The position numbers and the translations under genes are program-made. Below, piece after piece: positions 1 through 5,528 of a stretch of DNA of 14,594 bases. Source of the DNA: an uncultured Dorea sp. (GTDB taxonomy: Bacteria; Bacillota; Clostridia; Lachnospirales; Lachnospiraceae); the NCBI GenBank assembly GCA_934295165.1, contig CAKRAT010000053.1, positions 1-14,594 of the forward strand, written 5' to 3'. The notes beneath the pieces are model-generated. The model was not told the DNA's origin. It searched no databases and saw only the letters and a list, made by a program, of their open reading frames with translations. Position 1 is the stretch's first letter. Every line of letters starts with the position of its first letter.

Positions 1-135
1 CAGTTGATTTTTGAATATCTGGAAGCTTTCTACAATACGAAACGAATTCATAGCCATTGCAACTATATGTCGCCAAACGAATTCGAACGAGTGTATGAAA
101 GAACGCACACTGAGGCTGAGCTTCTGGCAGGTTAA
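1..135 (+). CDS. IS3-family transposase (OrfB), C-terminal 44 residues
   Basis: Frame 1 is open from the window edge to a TAA at 133-135. The translation contains FEYLEAFYNTKRIHS followed by MSPNEFE. This is the usual end of the rve integrase-core domain of IS3-family DDE transposases (typically FDYIEFYNxxRxHSxLxxxSPxEFE). The last catalytic Glu normally lies about 20-30 residues upstream and is outside the window. The usual SALGY segment before the Pro is SHCNY here, which is a divergent version. The gene is 5' truncated only by the window edge, so it cannot be judged intact or broken. Confidence 0.85.
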   Translation, partial: QLIFEYLEAFYNTKRIHSHCNYMSPNEFERVYERTHTEAELLAG

Positions 136-161
136 AATGGGGAGAAATTTCTCATTTTAAC
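131..161 (+). terminator. Inverted repeat after the transposase stop
   Basis: GTTAAAATG (131-139) pairs perfectly with CATTTTAAC (153-161). The interior holds a further palindrome, AGAAATTTCT (143-152), with three unpaired G residues at 140-142. The left arm includes the transposase stop codon. There is no long T tract on the plus strand, so it may be an end-protecting or transcript-blocking hairpin of the IS rather than a classical terminator. Confidence 0.4.
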
Positions 162-251
162 TTGTACTAAATCTTGACATAGGACCATTCCGTCTGTTTT
201 TGACTAAATTAAATCTTAAATGACATTATTAATACCATACTAGAACTTACT

Positions 252-302
252 AAAAAAACCATAGAAAAAAGTGTTTTTCTTCTACACCTTTTTCCATGGT
301 TT
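252..302 (-). terminator. Rho-independent terminator of the XRE regulator gene
   Basis: Positions 256-274 pair with 284-302 over 19 bases with only two mismatches. The loop is nine bases (275-283). On the minus strand the stem ends in GGTTT and runs on into further T (complement of A252-A255), as expected of an intrinsic terminator. It begins about 18 bases beyond the stop codon of the regulator. The plus strand has no comparable T tract after the stem, so minus-strand use is favoured. Confidence 0.8.
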
Positions 303-320
303 CGCTTATTTACTATCCAC

Positions 321-1088
321 TCACCTCTTCTTATACACCACCAGCTCCGGATTTTCGCCTCCCGCCTCATACGTACAAACCATAATAAAATCCATCCCCG
401 CCAGCACTCCAAAGCATCGGTCTCCGCCGAACTCACACTCCAGCTGGTTTCCCAGATACGTCGTCTGGTCATCCAGGAATTTCACACACTTGCCATTCGG
501 CAGCGGATACTCCAGATTCACATACTTTCCGACAAGCGCATTCAGCTTTTCAACTTTCGGCATTCCTTCTATCTGCAGATCATTGATTTCCTGTATCAGC
601 TGCTTCTTGAATGCCTCAAATTCTCCATTGTCCCCAAGCTCCTCATATCGTTTCCAGTAATCTAACTTCGGAAGCAAATCTTTCATATAAGCCCGCACCT
701 GCTCCTCGGTGAAATTCTCATTGATCATATTTTTGACACATACATCGATCAAATCATCCATATTGCTGTAAGTATAAGTTCCATCGGCATAACACCACTT
801 GCAATAATCCTCATTCAGCGTACCGTCACTGTCATGACTTATAATTCCGTCATCTTCCAACGGCATTCCACAGCACTGACAGATCAGCTTTCCAGGTGCA
901 CCAAGAAGCGTATTGATCGACACGCCGAATTCCTTTGACAGAAGCTTCAACGTCTCCGTATTCGGAACTGTTTCCCCATTTTCCCATCGGGATACTGCCT
1001 GTCTTGTGACCATAACTTTGCCGGCCAGTTCGTCCTGAGATAAGCCTTTCTTCGTACGAAGTTCTAATATAACATCCTTTGTTTCCAT
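321..1088 (-). CDS. XRE-family regulator with a zinc-ribbon domain
   Basis: A 255-residue cytoplasmic protein. Residues 6-62 form a classic XRE/Cro helix-turn-helix (LRTKKGLSQDELAGKV, then VTRQAVSRWENG and TLKLLSKEFGVS). Residues 68-145 match the putative zinc-ribbon type found behind bacterial HTH domains (zinc_ribbon_12): C70/C73 and C96/C99 form two CxxC pairs around GMPLEDD and DEDYCKWCY-like sequence, ending in a helical MKDLLPKLDYWKR segment. Residues 184-255 form a separate beta-rich tail (GKYVNLEYPLPNG) that I do not recognise. The ATG at 1088 is preceded by GGAGGT with 7-base spacing. Downstream lies a strong terminator at 252-302, so the gene is probably monocistronic. The ligand and targets are unknown. 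A palindrome between its promoter and start suggests autoregulation. The regulator class is sure; the sensing role is inferred. Confidence 0.9.
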   Translation of the reverse strand: METKDVILELRTKKGLSQDELAGKVMVTRQAVSRWENGETVPNTETLKLLSKEFGVSINTLLGAPGKLICQCCGMPLEDDGIISHDSDGTLNEDYCKWCYADGTYTYSNMDDLIDVCVKNMINENFTEEQVRAYMKDLLPKLDYWKRYEELGDNGEFEAFKKQLIQEINDLQIEGMPKVEKLNALVGKYVNLEYPLPNGKCVKFLDDQTTYLGNQLECEFGGDRCFGVLAGMDFIMVCTYEAGGENPELVVYKKR

Positions 1089-1103
1089 CGCATCTACCTC
1101 CGT

Positions 1104-1119
1104 TATCGATATACCGATA
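1104..1119. promoter_or_regulatory. Palindromic operator candidate upstream of the XRE gene
   Basis: TATCGATATACCGATA is a 16-bp dyad with 7 of 8 symmetric base pairs (only A1109/C1114 fail). It starts at the downstream edge of the -10 box and lies just before the ribosome site, a usual position for an XRE autorepressor site. Binding by the adjacent regulator is inference. Confidence 0.4.
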
Positions 1120-1146
1120 TCTTATCAGAAAAGCATCTGACCGCAA
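1119..1146 (-). promoter_or_regulatory. Candidate promoter of the XRE regulator
   Basis: On the minus strand TTGCGG (1146-1141) is followed after 16 bases by TAAGAT (1124-1119). The -10 box matches the consensus at 4 of 6 positions and the -35 at 4 of 6. It is correctly placed 30-60 bases upstream of the ATG at 1088. Confidence 0.45.
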
Positions 1147-1194
1147 AGCAACCTGCTGTTTCCCTGACTTTTTCCCCGGCTATTTTCTCATCAG

Positions 1195-1211
1195 TTCAGA
1201 GTGTGTCTGAA
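1195..1211. other. Small hairpin between DUF2804 gene and XRE gene
   Basis: TTCAGA and TCTGAA flank a GTGTG loop, giving a perfect 6-bp stem about 30 bases after the stop of the DUF2804 gene. No T tract follows on either strand, so I do not call it an intrinsic terminator. No other terminator is visible in 1147-1240. Confidence 0.3.
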
Positions 1212-1240
1212 GATTGTGGAATTAATTTTTCAATCACATT

Positions 1241-2365
1241 CTAATACCGGTTATGTACTTTTTCTGCAAAACACAACACATCTTTTATCTCAATTTTCGT
1301 CCCATCATCGAGCACTGCAGTTCCGCTCATATGTCCGAATACCTGGTGTTGATCCGACACGATCAGTTTATAATCCAGACACGCTGACCGGTCTAATACT
1401 GGTAAGAAATCCATCTCGAACCTGCCGTCACTGGAAGTAAATTTCCATGGTTTGCAGTAATCACCTTCCGATATCACGAATTCTACATCATCGATCTTAT
1501 GCGCTATTCCATCATAAAAAACCACATTTTCCGAAGCCGCCTTTGTATTGCCGAATCCATAACCAATGTTGAATCCAAATGCATGCCCGTTCACATCACA
1601 GTTCCCGGATCCCCAGTACCAGGTGTTATCATAAGTCCACACACCACGTCCCCAGTCCAATGTTCCAAAGTGCCGGTCCGGCTGGAATTCATAGCGCTTT
1701 CCGTCATATTCCGCATAACCTTCTGCCCTCATGCAGTTGATTTTCTGGTTGTAATAGAATCTCCCCTTCTTCTCCCATGGTGTTGCAATGACCATGGTAT
1801 CCATATCCGGCTGATGCAGCCGGATGTCACAGGAAAATGATTTTCCCTGGTAAAAATTGTCAAACTGGCATGTAATATGACGTATCCTTATACTCTGCTT
1901 TGTTATACTCTGCTTTGTTATATTCTGCTTTGTAATTTTCTCATCAGATCCCTGTCCTTCTGTATCCGACAATCCTGACATACTATTTTCCAGCACATAG
2001 CTTAATCTCAGATTTTTCTTCTCGTAAACAATATTCCCCTCAGACGAATTCTCCGGCATCGTCAGTTTTCCCATCGGAAATGCATCTAATATCGTCTCGG
2101 TATGTTCCCATGGTTCTTCCGAAAAATCGAGCAAGGATACGGACTGCAGCCCCACATAACCGTCATCTGAAAGAGTAAATGCCACAGCACAATCATCACC
2201 CACAACAAGATAGTAATCCCATTCTTTAATTTGGAATTTCGGTGCTTTGATCTGTGTTCTTGAATATTGCTGCAACTGCTTTCTCGACCAGCCCGGCTCC
2301 GCAATATTGCCATATTCATCTAAAAGCTGCTGACTTTTTATAACCTCATGATTTCTTTCTGACAT
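1241..2365 (-). CDS. DUF2804 family protein
   Basis: A 374-residue protein matching the DUF2804 family by its hallmark C-terminal half: DRHFGTLDWGRGVWTYDNTWYWGSG, then HAFGFNIGYGFG and an aromatic, Gly/Asp-rich beta pattern up to the end. No signal peptide or membrane segment is visible. The family has no established function that I know of. I chose the ATG at 2365 (MSERNHEV) because AAGGAGG lies 9 bases upstream. An in-frame ATG 18 codons earlier (2419) lies inside a strong hairpin and has no ribosome site. A linker holds a tandem repeat, ITKQN-ITKQS-ITKQS, encoded by three 15-bp DNA units (1889-1933), probably a length-variable insertion. The gene lies downstream of a YqfO-like gene, separated by a hairpin. 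Family call confident; role unknown. Confidence 0.85.
   Translation of the reverse strand: MSERNHEVIKSQQLLDEYGNIAEPGWSRKQLQQYSRTQIKAPKFQIKEWDYYLVVGDDCAVAFTLSDDGYVGLQSVSLLDFSEEPWEHTETILDAFPMGKLTMPENSSEGNIVYEKKNLRLSYVLENSMSGLSDTEGQGSDEKITKQNITKQSITKQSIRIRHITCQFDNFYQGKSFSCDIRLHQPDMDTMVIATPWEKKGRFYYNQKINCMRAEGYAEYDGKRYEFQPDRHFGTLDWGRGVWTYDNTWYWGSGNCDVNGHAFGFNIGYGFGNTKAASENVVFYDGIAHKIDDVEFVISEGDYCKPWKFTSSDGRFEMDFLPVLDRSACLDYKLIVSDQHQVFGHMSGTAVLDDGTKIEIKDVLCFAEKVHNRY
1889..1933. repeat. Three tandem 15-bp repeats inside the DUF2804 gene
   Basis: The unit TATACTCTGCTTTGT occurs at 1889-1903 and 1904-1918 exactly, and at 1919-1933 with one change (C to T at its fifth base). Its length is a multiple of three, so copy-number change keeps the reading frame. 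It encodes a repeated ITKQS-type pentapeptide. Confidence 0.9.
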
Positions 2366-2408
2366 ATGCGTTCTCCTCCTTCCAGGCGCATTGAAGTGCT
2401 GTAACCAC

Positions 2409-2464
2409 AAAAATCCCATATAATATTTTCCGAAATTCTTCTTTAAATATTATATAGGATTTTT
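2409..2464 (-). terminator. Long hairpin, probable bidirectional terminator
   Basis: The arms 2409-2428 and 2445-2464 pair over 20 bp with a single A/C mismatch on the plus strand, which becomes a G-U pair in minus-strand RNA. The loop is 16 bases. Both sides end in T tracts: five T on the minus strand, and T6-C-T7 on the plus strand (2459-2474). It lies between the YqfO-like gene and the DUF2804 start, only 43 bases before the latter. A TATAAT (minus strand, 2454-2449) lies inside the stem, but I find no good -35 for it. The DUF2804 gene is therefore either expressed by read-through or from a promoter buried here. Confidence 0.7.
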
Positions 2465-2542
2465 TTCTTTTTTTCATTAAACTGTCAGCATAAATTTTTA
2501 CATGAAAATTCGAATCAACAGCTTTACTTATATATTCCAGCC

Positions 2543-2872
2543 TTAAAAGCTCGTTCTCCAGAGTGGTATCACATTGATCACAGGTTCTTCATACGGATGT
2601 ACTTTCTTTACGGCTTCAATCGTCTTATCAACATTTTCTGTATACACCGTTACCTCCAGTTTCAGCTCCGGCTCACAGCTGATCTCGCCATTGGTTCCGA
2701 TATACGGATCACACCCGTCAAGCGGACGCCAGTACCCTGTCACCGGACTTACCGACATACAGGAATCATAATTCCCGATGTGTCCCGCATCAACTTCCTG
2801 CAGTGCTTTCTGCACGGTTTCCAGATGTGTCGGCGGGAGAAATATTTCTAATTTACAGTATTTAAACTCCAT
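2543..2872 (-). CDS. YqfO / NIF3 C-terminal-like (PII/CutA-fold) small protein
   Basis: A 109-residue protein resembling the ferredoxin-like domain inserted in NIF3/YqfO proteins and related to CutA1/PII folds. Signature segments are KLEIFLPPTHLETVQKAL at the N terminus, HIGNYDSCMS (31-40), TGYWRPLDGCDPYIG (45-59) and the diagnostic VHPYEEPV (91-98). The NIF3 metal-binding halves are absent, so it is the stand-alone version. Stand-alone members have no settled function; metal or small-molecule binding is inferred from the fold. The ATG at 2872 has an AAGAGGT ribosome site 8 bases upstream. It lies 47 bases after the dehydrogenase stop with no terminator between, so the two are probably co-transcribed. 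Confidence 0.8.
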   Translation of the reverse strand: MEFKYCKLEIFLPPTHLETVQKALQEVDAGHIGNYDSCMSVSPVTGYWRPLDGCDPYIGTNGEISCEPELKLEVTVYTENVDKTIEAVKKVHPYEEPVINVIPLWRTSF

Positions 2873-2919
2873 ATTCTATACCTCTTTTCTACACCGTTCT
2901 CTATGGTTTTATCTAATCT

Positions 2920-3573
2920 CTACTCCGGCCATATAAAATTACTGTTTCCTGCTTCCAGTCCATCGATCAGAATATTCTGGCCTGTACAGAATCTGTTTTG
3001 CACCGCCATAAAATAGATCCATTCCGCAGCTTCTTCCACACTCATCCAGCGTTTTAAAGGAGTCAGATCCATGATCGCATTCCACAGTTTTTCATCTTCC
3101 ATCACCGGTTTATTCAGTTCTGTCATCACCCCGCCGAAATCCAGACTGTTGCAGGTTGCCTGATACGGCGCAATTCTCATCGCAACATTTTTGGTATATG
3201 AAAGGACCCCGCCTTTGCTTGCCGCATACTCCGGAAATTCTGATCCGGTATGACCACTTGCAGATCCGATCATGATCACAGACCGGATCTCCGGCTGTAC
3301 TGCGTAATGTTCTGTGACTGCAATGGTTCCCTTCAGATTGATATCAATATCATCTTCATTTTGTACCCCTGCGTTGTTGATCACGATCTGCATGGGCTGA
3401 AGTTCTGGATACATCTCTTTATCACGGATGTCCAGACAATAATGCTTATAATCCGGATGTTCTATTGTAGATTCTTTCCGGTCAAATCCATAAACTTTAT
3501 GTCCTTTTTTCAGAAAATATTCCGCACACCCTTTTCCAATCCCGGAGCTTGTACCTGTTATCAATACATTCAC
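2920..3573 (-). CDS. SDR-family NAD(P)-dependent oxidoreductase
   Basis: A 217-residue classical short-chain dehydrogenase. The nucleotide-binding TGTSSGIG occupies 6-13, NNAG 66-69, the structural Asn is N79 (DINLKG), and the catalytic set is S104, Y116 and K120 (EYAASKGG). The conserved end GQNILIDGGLEAG-like segment (here GQNILIDGLEAG, 198-209) is present. It is slightly shorter than the usual 240-260 residues because the helices after the NAD fold are trimmed. The start is GTG (3571-3573) with GAGGAG about 10 bases upstream. The only nearby ATG (3569-3567) is out of frame. The substrate cannot be read from sequence. The gene is 107 bases downstream of the ECF-S gene with no terminator between, so it may belong to the preQ1-controlled transcript. 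Confidence 0.88.
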   Translation of the reverse strand: MNVLITGTSSGIGKGCAEYFLKKGHKVYGFDRKESTIEHPDYKHYCLDIRDKEMYPELQPMQIVINNAGVQNEDDIDINLKGTIAVTEHYAVQPEIRSVIMIGSASGHTGSEFPEYAASKGGVLSYTKNVAMRIAPYQATCNSLDFGGVMTELNKPVMEDEKLWNAIMDLTPLKRWMSVEEAAEWIYFMAVQNRFCTGQNILIDGLEAGNSNFIWPE

Positions 3574-3596
3574 TTTCTACCTTCTCCTCTATAAGT

Positions 3597-3677
3597 CCTC
3601 TTTTTAATTTCTCTATAAATTTTCCCCTATATAATCGCCTTTATGAACTTTTCTCTACAAATTTTCCTTATAAGTTC
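3597..3677 (-). repeat. Degenerate ~40-bp repeats between ECF-S and SDR genes
   Basis: On the minus strand three imperfect copies of a purine-rich unit, starting with GA-(C)TTATA and followed by AGG/GGGG, begin at 3677, 3636 and 3597, about 40 bases apart. The clearest match is an 18-mer at 3608-3625 and 3650-3667 that differs at one base. TGAACTT (3644-3650) and AAGTTCA (3672-3678) can also form a 7-bp stem. No promoter or terminator is evident in the 107-base gap. Confidence 0.55.
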
Positions 3678-3680
3678 ACC

Positions 3681-4244
3681 TTATGATCTCTCCATCATAT
3701 TCTTCGGCAGCGCCTTTGTAAGTGTACTTACTACGAGCAGACAGATCACACGGTCAATATAATCTGTAAAGAACTGAACCACAAAGCATGCACCTACCAT
3801 TCCAATCGGAGTTTTGGCAAGAAGCTGCACCAGAACCGTAGAACCTGATGATGTAATCCCGCCAAATAAGAATGCCGTAATGCAGGAACTTACAATCGTT
3901 GACGGCAACGTAATTACCAACGCCGCCACAAATATCCACCATTTTTCCGGCTTATATTTACGATATACCAGACCAGTCACCAGACCAAGAATGATACCGA
4001 CAGGTGCGTAGTATAAAGAATATACGTCAACCGTCATTCCCATGAACAGACCACTGATTACATTCGGAAGCATTCCATAGACTGGTCCTAACGTAGATGC
4101 AATGAATACGGTTCCGATACTGTCCAGGTAGATTGGAAGCTTCAAAAATAATGCGATCTGCCCTCCAACCAGATTAATGCAGATTGCAAATGCAATGATG
4201 CAGATTTTGTATGTTGATACTCTATATGTTGATGTTTTTTTCAT
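3681..4244 (-). CDS. ECF transporter S component, likely for queuosine/queuine
   Basis: A 187-residue membrane protein with about six helices. It has the S-component look: a short basic start (MKKTSTYR), a hydrophobic stretch ending in GGQIALFLKLPIYLDSIGTVFIA (about 28-50), GPVYGMLPNVISGLF, and a small-residue-rich remainder. It resembles the CD3073-type ECF-S group. Such proteins capture a vitamin-like substrate and need a shared EcfA/A'/T module, which is not in this window. The ATG at 4244 has GAGGAG 9 bases upstream and lies 17 bases after the nucleoside hydrolase stop, so the two form an operon. The upstream preQ1-I riboswitch points to a 7-deazaguanine substrate (queuosine, queuine or preQ1), similar to the QrtT/QueT transporters. 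Family confident; substrate inferred. Confidence 0.85.
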   Translation of the reverse strand: MKKTSTYRVSTYKICIIAFAICINLVGGQIALFLKLPIYLDSIGTVFIASTLGPVYGMLPNVISGLFMGMTVDVYSLYYAPVGIILGLVTGLVYRKYKPEKWWIFVAALVITLPSTIVSSCITAFLFGGITSSGSTVLVQLLAKTPIGMVGACFVVQFFTDYIDRVICLLVVSTLTKALPKNMMERS

Positions 4245-4261
4245 GACTTACTTCTCCTCGC

Positions 4262-5236
4262 TTATAACACATTTTTCAAAATATCCAGACTCTCAGCTTC
4301 TACTTCCAGTACTCTCGAAAGCATCATTTCGAAAAACCGGTATGTATCTACCTGTGTCAGTACTTTTGCATTCGCTTCTTTTCGGTAAAAATTCATCGAA
4401 TCGACAACCGACTGCCCCAGTGATATCCCTTCTGTCTCAATCTGGACAAAAGACTCAAATCCTTCACAGATCGAAGGATCAATAAAATATGCTACAGCAA
4501 GAGGATCGTTAATCACACATCCGACGATGTGTTCCCACTGCCAGTGAAAATCAAAATAAAACTTTGTAATCTTCTTAATAAACGCACCTCTTTTTGCATT
4601 TATCCGGCACATATACTCCAGAATCGTTGGTGTCAGAACAATTTCTCTCGTCACGTCCAGACCAATCATATGGATCTTTCTTCCATTCTGGTACATTGCA
4701 TCATATACTTTCGCTGCCGCATCCGGATCACACCAGTAATTGTATTCCGCTACCGGCGAACAATTTCCATGGCTTTTAAACGTCCCGCCCATAGACACGA
4801 ATTCTTCGATCTGATCAAACGCAGCTCTGTCTTGTTCGAGCAATGTTGCAAGATTCGTCATTGGTCCAAGTGCTATTACGGAAATGTGCCCTTCTTTCAG
4901 CTTTGATGCAAGGAATTCTACTGCTCCCATCTCCTGACAAAATCCTTCTACTTCTGGTAAAAAGCTTTCACCAAGTCCATCTTCTCCATGCGTGTCAAGT
5001 GCATTGACATACTCCCGGCGCAGCGGTTTTTCTTTGCCTATATAGACAGGAACATCTAACCTGTCCATATGCTTCAGCACTTTTTTCGCATTTCCGAATC
5101 CCATCTCTACCGGACAGTTCCCGCATACAATGGTGATTCCAACTACCTCGAGTTCTTCCGACTGCAATGCCAGCATGATAGCCAGGCTGTCATCAATACC
5201 CGGATCACAGTCGATGATTACTTTTCTTTTTTCCAT
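4262..5236 (-). CDS. Nucleoside hydrolase, likely queuosine hydrolase (QueK-like)
   Basis: A 324-residue member of the inosine-uridine nucleoside hydrolase family, normal length. It has the calcium-binding DCDPGIDD (9-16), NALDTHGEDGLG (78-89), GPMTNLA (124-130), MGGTF (149-153), the AEYNYWCDPDAA substrate loop (163-174) and NDPLA (243-247), with D244 as the late calcium ligand. In many family members the residue before that Asp is His, the leaving-group acid; here it is N243. The gene is first in the transcript under a preQ1-I riboswitch and is followed by an ECF-S gene. This context suggests it splits queuosine (or another 7-deazaguanine nucleoside) into base and ribose. The ATG at 5236 has a weak purine-rich ribosome site (AAAGGGA). 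Alternative: an ordinary purine or pyrimidine hydrolase. Confidence 0.88.
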   Translation of the reverse strand: MEKRKVIIDCDPGIDDSLAIMLALQSEELEVVGITIVCGNCPVEMGFGNAKKVLKHMDRLDVPVYIGKEKPLRREYVNALDTHGEDGLGESFLPEVEGFCQEMGAVEFLASKLKEGHISVIALGPMTNLATLLEQDRAAFDQIEEFVSMGGTFKSHGNCSPVAEYNYWCDPDAAAKVYDAMYQNGRKIHMIGLDVTREIVLTPTILEYMCRINAKRGAFIKKITKFYFDFHWQWEHIVGCVINDPLAVAYFIDPSICEGFESFVQIETEGISLGQSVVDSMNFYRKEANAKVLTQVDTYRFFEMMLSRVLEVEAESLDILKNVL

Positions 5237-5268
5237 TTTTCTTTCCCTTTCTCAACCATTCAAAAGGC

Positions 5269-5366
5269 AAAAAAATACTTTTGCTTACAGAAACCCCATA
5301 ACCAAAAGTAATCATACATGTTATGTACTTTGCCTAGTTTTTTATACTGGGAGGTTTTCGAACCAG
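5269..5366 (-). promoter_or_regulatory. preQ1-I riboswitch with transcription terminator
   Basis: Read on the minus strand, 5366-5333 is 34 nt long, the same length as the classical preQ1-I aptamer. CUGG pairs with CCAG as stem P1 (CUGGUUC...CUCCCAG). An A-rich tail follows, UAUAAAAAACUAGG, nearly the same as the known class tail UAUAAAAAACUAA. Downstream, TACTTTTG (5310-5303) pairs with CAAAAGTA (5283-5276), followed by seven T (5275-5269): an intrinsic terminator. CAAAGTA just after the aptamer tail can pair instead with TACTTTTG as an antiterminator. Binding of preQ1 would sequester the tail and favour termination, switching off the hydrolase and ECF-S genes. The aptamer match is direct; the switching model follows the known class. 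Confidence 0.85.
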
Positions 5367-5377
5367 TTCAAGACTAT

Positions 5378-5406
5378 ATTTTAGCATTTTTAAACAATAT
5401 TGACAA
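5378..5406 (-). promoter_or_regulatory. Promoter of the preQ1-controlled operon
   Basis: On the minus strand TTGTCA (5406-5401) is followed by exactly 17 bases and TAAAAT (5383-5378). Both hexamers match the sigma-A consensus at 5 of 6 positions. Transcription would begin near 5371, only a few bases before the aptamer starts at 5366, as is usual for this riboswitch. Confidence 0.75.
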
Positions 5407-5424
5407 TATATTTACAGACAATCT

Positions 5425-5442
5425 ACCGGACTGGACACCGGT
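5425..5442. other. Small GC-rich hairpin upstream of the riboswitch promoter
   Basis: ACCGG (5425-5429) pairs with CCGGT (5438-5442) around an 8-base loop. A T5 tract follows only on the plus strand, where no gene ends. It shares the ACCGGTC core with the terminator at 5468-5493. It may be a degenerate terminator duplicate or a protein site upstream of the -35 box. Confidence 0.3.
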
Positions 5443-5467
5443 CTTTTTCGAATGCATACCGACACCA

Positions 5468-5493
5468 AAAAGGACCGGCTGACCGGTCCTTTT
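5468..5493 (-). terminator. Terminator of the MMPL transporter gene
   Basis: AAAAGGACCGG (5468-5478) and its exact complement (5483-5493) form a perfect 11-bp stem with a 4-base loop. A T5 tract follows in the minus-strand sense. It lies 35 bases after the MMPL stop codon. Confidence 0.85.
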
Positions 5494-5528
5494 CATTTAT
5501 CATATGCTAATATTCTTAAGTCCTTATC

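Larger units (their letters stand above)
1..187 (+). mobile_element. Right end of an IS3-family insertion sequence (partial)
   Basis: The window opens inside a transposase reading frame that ends at 135. About 50 bp of noncoding DNA follow. These contain an inverted repeat (131-161) and then a terminal-looking sequence ending near 187 in TAGGACCA, so the left end of the element would begin TGGTCC. The 3' boundary is inferred from this TG...CA-type end and could be off by a few bases, because the left end and target duplication are outside the window. The element is the only plus-strand gene here and points toward the 3' end of the XRE regulator, separated from it by that gene's terminator. 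Confidence 0.6.

Noticed and set aside
850..1146. Minus-strand frame overlapping the XRE gene start in another frame
   Set aside because: It starts upstream of the XRE ATG without a ribosome site, includes the promoter, and has no domain similarity.
2363..2419. Upstream in-frame start (2419) for the DUF2804 gene
   Set aside because: The extra 18 codons lie partly in a terminator-like hairpin without a ribosome site, whereas the ATG at 2365 has AAGGAGG at good spacing.
3597..3677. CRISPR-like array
   Set aside because: The repeats are too few, degenerate and AT-rich, with no constant repeat/spacer division and no cas genes nearby.
5269..5366. Purine (guanine/adenine) riboswitch for the nucleoside hydrolase leader
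   Set aside because: The three-way-junction core sequences of purine aptamers are missing, whereas the 34-nt H-type pseudoknot layout and A-rich tail of preQ1-I fit closely.
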